A DNA stretch of 16,265 bases, taken from positions 1 through 16,265 of the forward strand of contig JBAZCI010000031.1 of the NCBI GenBank assembly GCA_041671025.1, in the 5' to 3' direction. The notes beneath the pieces were generated by a model, which was not told where the DNA came from, made no database searches, and saw nothing but the letters and a program-made list of their open reading frames with translations. Source of the DNA: JBAZCI01 sp041671025 (GTDB lineage Bacteria; Patescibacteriota; Patescibacteriia; UBA10025). Position 1 is the stretch's first letter, and each line of letters begins with the position of its first letter. The translations under genes were made by a program, and so were the position numbers. Below, piece after piece: positions 13,293 through 16,265 of this stretch.

Positions 13293-14810
13293 ATGAACAA
13301 CCAAAACACGTCACCGGAAACTCCGAACCGTAAAACGCCGCAAAACGGCAAATCCAACGGCGAAGAGGTACCAAGCGTCCCTAAAGTGAGAATTCCAACT
13401 CCGCTGGACGTCAAGACAGAAGTCGGGAAGTATAACAGCCTGCAGATCAGAAAACAGAAAAAATTCTGGAAGCTGGGCAACGTGAAATACAGCACGGATG
13501 TTTTTGATATTGATAAAGACGGCGAGCTCATCGTTCAGGAAGGGAACTACACGTACAATGTGCATGAGCTGGTAAAAAAATACGGATCCGCACTTGAACT
13601 GTTTTTCCCCTTTATCGCTAAGAACCGCCTGGACGATCTGATTAGCATTTTTAATTTTTATATTAAAATCTTTCGGTATAAAGGCAAATTTTTCTATCAC
13701 TACCCGATGAAGGTTAACCAGAATAAGGAATTCATCCTTCCGCTGGTTGGCGAAGGGGCGAACCTTGAAGTGGCGTCGTACAACGAGCTGTATCTGGTCA
13801 AACGTATGTGGGAGCAGGAAAATTTCAATCCGAAGATTAAAGTGTTGTGCAACGGACCGAAAAATGAAAAGTATCTCCAGCTGATTGATGAATTGCGAAA
13901 GAACAGTCTCGAGATTATCCCGATCATCGAGGACATGCATGAGTACGAGTTGTTGAAAAATTTCAGAGGAGATGTCGGTGTCCGCGTCGACCTCGATGTT
14001 GAAGTGGACTCACACTGGGACAAGGGTATCAACCGATTCGGGCTTCTGCCTAAGGAAATTTTGAAACTCGGACGGATTAGAAATCTCAAGATACTGCACT
14101 ATCACATGGGATCCCAAATAGAGCAGGCAAGTCATATCCTGGAAGCGGTAAAAAAGGGAATTCAGTTTTATTACCGTCTGCAGAAGATCAATCCGACGCT
14201 GGATACGATCGATATCGGCGGAGGCATGTCGATTCCGTATGAACGTAAGCGCGTCATTAGCGTAGATAATCTTGTCCGCAAGATGATCAAGTCGCTCCTC
14301 CATTTCTGTGACGCGAAAAAAATGAATCACCCGAACATCATTTGCGAGTGGGGGAGGTACATCATCGCTCCTTCCCAACTGACTGTGTTCAAAGTGCTTT
14401 CCTCAAAGGACATTCCAAAAGGCAACGCACGAAAATGGTATATTATCGACGGAAGCTTTATGAACGACCTGCTTGATACCTGGGCGATCCATCAGAAGTG
14501 GCACGTAGTACCGGTGAACCGGTTGAATGCGCATAAATTCGACCGATGCTGGTTCGCAGGATTAAGCTGTGATTCTGATGACAAGTATATTGCGCACGGC
14601 GCGTATGTGATGCTTCCCCGGCTTGAGGATGTGCCTGAAAACGAAAGTCTCTATATCGCTTTTCTTGATACCGGTGCCTATCAGGACGCTCTCGCGTCTC
14701 ATCATTGCTTATTGTCTTCGCCGGCAAAGATCACGCTCTCCAGCGGTGAATCCCGCATCATCAGGCGTCATGAAACGCCCGAAGATGTCGGTAAACTTTT
14801 TGGATGGTAA
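13293..14810 (+). CDS. speA: SpeA-type biosynthetic arginine decarboxylase (PLP, fold III)
   Basis: 505 residues from ATG 13293; shorter than E. coli SpeA (about 658). Known reaction: arginine to agmatine and CO2, the first step to putrescine. Seen: FFYHYPMKVNQNKE (133-146) with the PLP lysine K140, as in the SpeA YPIKVNQ motif; LHYHMGSQI (268-276); the phosphate-binding IDIGGGMSIPYE (306-317); CEWGRYIIAP (351-360); DTWAIHQKWHVVPVNRL (395-411); CDSD (426-429), the acidic substrate motif contributed across the dimer; and GAYQDALASHH (461-471). The first 30 residues are a polar N/P/K/T-rich tail, probably disordered. An in-frame TTG at 13266 is possible but falls on promoter-like sequence. speB starts 4 bases after the stop, which strongly supports arginine rather than another amino acid as substrate. 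Confidence 0.9.
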   Translation: MNNQNTSPETPNRKTPQNGKSNGEEVPSVPKVRIPTPLDVKTEVGKYNSLQIRKQKKFWKLGNVKYSTDVFDIDKDGELIVQEGNYTYNVHELVKKYGSALELFFPFIAKNRLDDLISIFNFYIKIFRYKGKFFYHYPMKVNQNKEFILPLVGEGANLEVASYNELYLVKRMWEQENFNPKIKVLCNGPKNEKYLQLIDELRKNSLEIIPIIEDMHEYELLKNFRGDVGVRVDLDVEVDSHWDKGINRFGLLPKEILKLGRIRNLKILHYHMGSQIEQASHILEAVKKGIQFYYRLQKINPTLDTIDIGGGMSIPYERKRVISVDNLVRKMIKSLLHFCDAKKMNHPNIICEWGRYIIAPSQLTVFKVLSSKDIPKGNARKWYIIDGSFMNDLLDTWAIHQKWHVVPVNRLNAHKFDRCWFAGLSCDSDDKYIAHGAYVMLPRLEDVPENESLYIAFLDTGAYQDALASHHCLLSSPAKITLSSGESRIIRRHETPEDVGKLFGW

Positions 14811-14814
14811 ATGT

Positions 14815-15681
14815 ATGTTTAAAGCTCCGTATAATTTTTACGGCATTTCTCCCGTTTCTTTTGCAAAATCGAAAGTAGCGGTGTTGCCCGTTCCGTATGA
14901 GGGAACCGTTTCTTATCAGCACGGGACGAGTTTGGGACCACAGGCGATTATTACGGCGTCACGTCAGGTTGAATTTTTTGATATTGAACTGCAAAAGGAA
15001 ATTCCAAACGTAGGGGTCTTTACGTATACCGAGCTTGAACCGTCGACCAACTCAGTCAAAGAAACCGTCGACCGTGTAGAAGCGGTTACCCGGAAATCAC
15101 TCAAGGCGAACAAGTTTCAGATTATGCTCGGCGGCGAGCATTCTATTACCCCGGGTGCAGTGCGTGCGTTTGCCGCAAAATATAAAGATTTGTCCATCTT
15201 ACAGCTTGATGCACATTCAGATTTACGGGACGAGTACGAGGGTTCAGCGTATAATCATGCCTGCGCAATGCGGCGATGCAGAGAGATGGTGCCGACGATC
15301 ATACAGTGCGGAATTCGCAGCCAGGACAGGGAAGAAGCCGCCTATATCCGCAAGAACCATCTTGAATCGCAAGTATATTACGGACCAAACGTCCCCCTTG
15401 AAAAAATAGTGAAACAGCTCACCAAGCACGTGTATGTGAGTATCGATTTGGACGTTTTTGACCCCTCGATTATGCTTGGTACGGGAACTCCCGAACCGGG
15501 CGGCATGCTGTGGGAGCAGGTGCTCAGCATCTTGCGCGCGGTGATGAAATCTGTTACCGTAGTGGGCGCTGACGTTGTAGAACTTGCGCCAATTCTCGGT
15601 ATTTCAGCGCCTGATTTTCTTGCGGCAAAGCTCGTACATAAACTCATTGCCTACAAATATTTTCACAAGCTACTCAGATAG
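14815..15681 (+). CDS. speB: SpeB, agmatinase (ureohydrolase family)
   Basis: 288 residues from ATG 14815 (MFKAPYNFYG). Known reaction: agmatine to putrescine and urea at a two-manganese centre. Seen metal ligands: GGEHS (106-110, H109), LDAHSD (131-136, D132, H134, D136) and SIDLDVFDP (209-217, D211 and D213). NHACAMRR (147-154) and TGTPEPGGM (223-231) match the agmatinase pattern. Longer in-frame reading back to 14623 would lie inside speA and is rejected. An ATG at 14811 is out of frame. The four-base gap after speA means one transcript. An arginase or formiminoglutamase is the alternative in this family, but pairing with a SpeA-type decarboxylase makes agmatinase much the best reading. 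A hairpin terminator follows 36 bases after the stop. Confidence 0.92.
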   Translation: MFKAPYNFYGISPVSFAKSKVAVLPVPYEGTVSYQHGTSLGPQAIITASRQVEFFDIELQKEIPNVGVFTYTELEPSTNSVKETVDRVEAVTRKSLKANKFQIMLGGEHSITPGAVRAFAAKYKDLSILQLDAHSDLRDEYEGSAYNHACAMRRCREMVPTIIQCGIRSQDREEAAYIRKNHLESQVYYGPNVPLEKIVKQLTKHVYVSIDLDVFDPSIMLGTGTPEPGGMLWEQVLSILRAVMKSVTVVGADVVELAPILGISAPDFLAAKLVHKLIAYKYFHKLLR

Positions 15682-15717
15682 TTCGCTGACAGTGAGCAGG
15701 ATATACAGGAATACCTC

Positions 15718-15738
15718 CGGGGGCTCAACCCCCGTTTT
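15718..15738 (+). terminator. GC-rich hairpin with T-run after speB, before secA
   Basis: CGGGGG (15718-15723) pairs with CCCCCG (15729-15734) around a 5-base loop, followed by TTTT. This is a good rho-independent terminator for the speA-speB unit. It lies 15 bases before the secA ATG with no clear promoter between, so it may also act as an attenuator for read-through into secA. Confidence 0.75.
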
Positions 15739-15752
15739 ACGCATCAACTTTT

Positions 15753-16265
15753 ATGTCACTACTGACCAAAATATTCGGGGACGCGAATAAACGCATACTC
15801 TCTTCGTATACCGGAAGGGTGGAAGAAATATCGTTGCAAGAAAAGAAGATACAGTCGCTCTCTGACCAGGAGCTCCGCGACGCTTTTTTGGCATTGAAAA
15901 AAGAATTACCCGAGGACCTGCAGCTTTTCCCTATTCTTCCCAGGGCATTTGCGTATATACGGGAAGCGGGACGGAGGACGCTCTCGATGCGGCATTTTGA
16001 TGTGCAGTTGATAGGCGCCATGGTGCTTCATGACGGGAAAATTGCTGAAATGCGTACCGGTGAAGGTAAGACGCTTGTTGCGACGCTTCCCGTCGCCGCA
16101 AACGCGCTTGTGGGTAAAGGCGTGCATGTGGTGACTGTGAATGACTATCTTGCAAGGCGTGACGCTGTGTGGATGGGACCCTTATACAACGCGCTTGGAT
16201 TGAGTATCGGGATTATCCAACACGAGGCAGCCTTTCTCTATGATCCGACGTATACGCAGGCCGGC
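15753..16265 (+). CDS. secA: SecA, preprotein translocase motor ATPase (N-terminal part only)
   Basis: 171 codons are open from ATG 15753 to the window edge. Known role: ATP-driven motor that pushes unfolded preproteins through SecYEG at the membrane. Seen: MSLLTKIFGDANKRILSSYT at the start; a helical segment LSDQELRDAFLALKK (36-50); MRHFDVQLIGAMVLHDGKIAEM with the adenine-sensing Q region (79-100); Walker A MRTGEGKTLVATLP (100-113); and VTVNDYLARRDAVWMGPLYNALGL (127-150), highly conserved in SecA. The N-terminal spacing matches full-size SecA. It is the downstream neighbour of the speAB unit, behind a hairpin, with no Shine-Dalgarno sequence. The remaining domains (substrate cross-linking, NBD2, C-terminal) lie outside the window. 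Confidence 0.96.
   Translation, partial: MSLLTKIFGDANKRILSSYTGRVEEISLQEKKIQSLSDQELRDAFLALKKELPEDLQLFPILPRAFAYIREAGRRTLSMRHFDVQLIGAMVLHDGKIAEMRTGEGKTLVATLPVAANALVGKGVHVVTVNDYLARRDAVWMGPLYNALGLSIGIIQHEAAFLYDPTYTQAG

Noticed and set aside
13311..13940. Long open reading on the minus strand opposite speA (209 codons), and a further one at 13700-14089
   Set aside because: Both are antisense shadows of a well-conserved decarboxylase, with no domain, promoter or ribosome site.
14623..14814. Longer speB reading from an ATG at 14623
   Set aside because: It lies inside speA, and the agmatinase family begins near the ATG at 14815.
1..16265. UGA recoded to glycine as in Gracilibacteria
   Set aside because: UGA serves as the stop of murD, ftsW, murG, pilM, pilN and others, each at the expected protein end.
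1..16265. tRNA or rRNA genes, CRISPR arrays, insertion sequences, phage or defence genes
   Set aside because: None was seen. Gaps are short and fully accounted for by promoters, terminators and the single DnaA box.

Overview
The window reads as bacterial chromosome from a member of the Candidate Phyla Radiation (Patescibacteria), probably assembled from a metagenome. This rests on very tight gene packing, many 4-base ATGA stop/start overlaps, almost no Shine-Dalgarno sequences, a compact division and cell-wall cluster with divergent MurG and MraY motifs, and a type IV pilus operon of the pilBCMNO kind. The class cannot be fixed from this sequence. UGA acts as a normal stop, so the recoded UGA=Gly groups (Gracilibacteria, Absconditabacteria) are excluded. 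A run of 10 N inside mraY marks an assembly gap.

Layout. (1) Positions 1-5159, minus strand: a type IV pilus operon transcribed leftward, pilB-pilC-pilM-pilN-pilO, with pilO running off the left edge. (2) Positions 5160-5238: a divergent promoter region holding a near-consensus promoter for each direction. (3) Positions 5239-11559, plus strand: a small three-helix membrane protein followed by mraY-murD-ftsW-murG-murC. These genes supply lipid I, UDP-MurNAc-L-Ala-D-Glu, septal glycan polymerisation, lipid II and the L-Ala ligation. (4) Positions 11568-11918, minus strand: a small gene for a biotinyl/lipoyl-like domain without the modifiable lysine. It has its own promoter, a GGAGG ribosome binding site, a TTG start and an intrinsic terminator. 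Its promoter lies on the same 30-40 bp as the oppositely directed murB promoter. (5) Positions 12013-13217: murB and a short ribosome hibernation factor (hpf). (6) Positions 13293-15681: a speA-speB pair for arginine to agmatine to putrescine, preceded by a perfect DnaA-box 9-mer and followed by an intrinsic terminator. (7) Positions 15753-16265: the start of secA, running off the right edge.

How the genes fit together. The pilus genes give the assembly ATPase (PilB), the inner-membrane platform (PilC) and the PilM/N/O alignment complex. The central block is the membrane-proximal half of peptidoglycan synthesis plus FtsW. murB, which feeds the same pathway, is split from the block by the inserted minus-strand gene and has its own promoter. 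hpf, speA/speB and secA are housekeeping functions in ribosome dormancy, polyamine synthesis and protein export.

The most notable points are the lysine-less carrier-like protein between murC and murB, the superimposed opposing promoters there, and several promoters placed so close to start codons that leaderless mRNAs are implied. No tRNA, rRNA, CRISPR array, insertion sequence or phage gene was seen.
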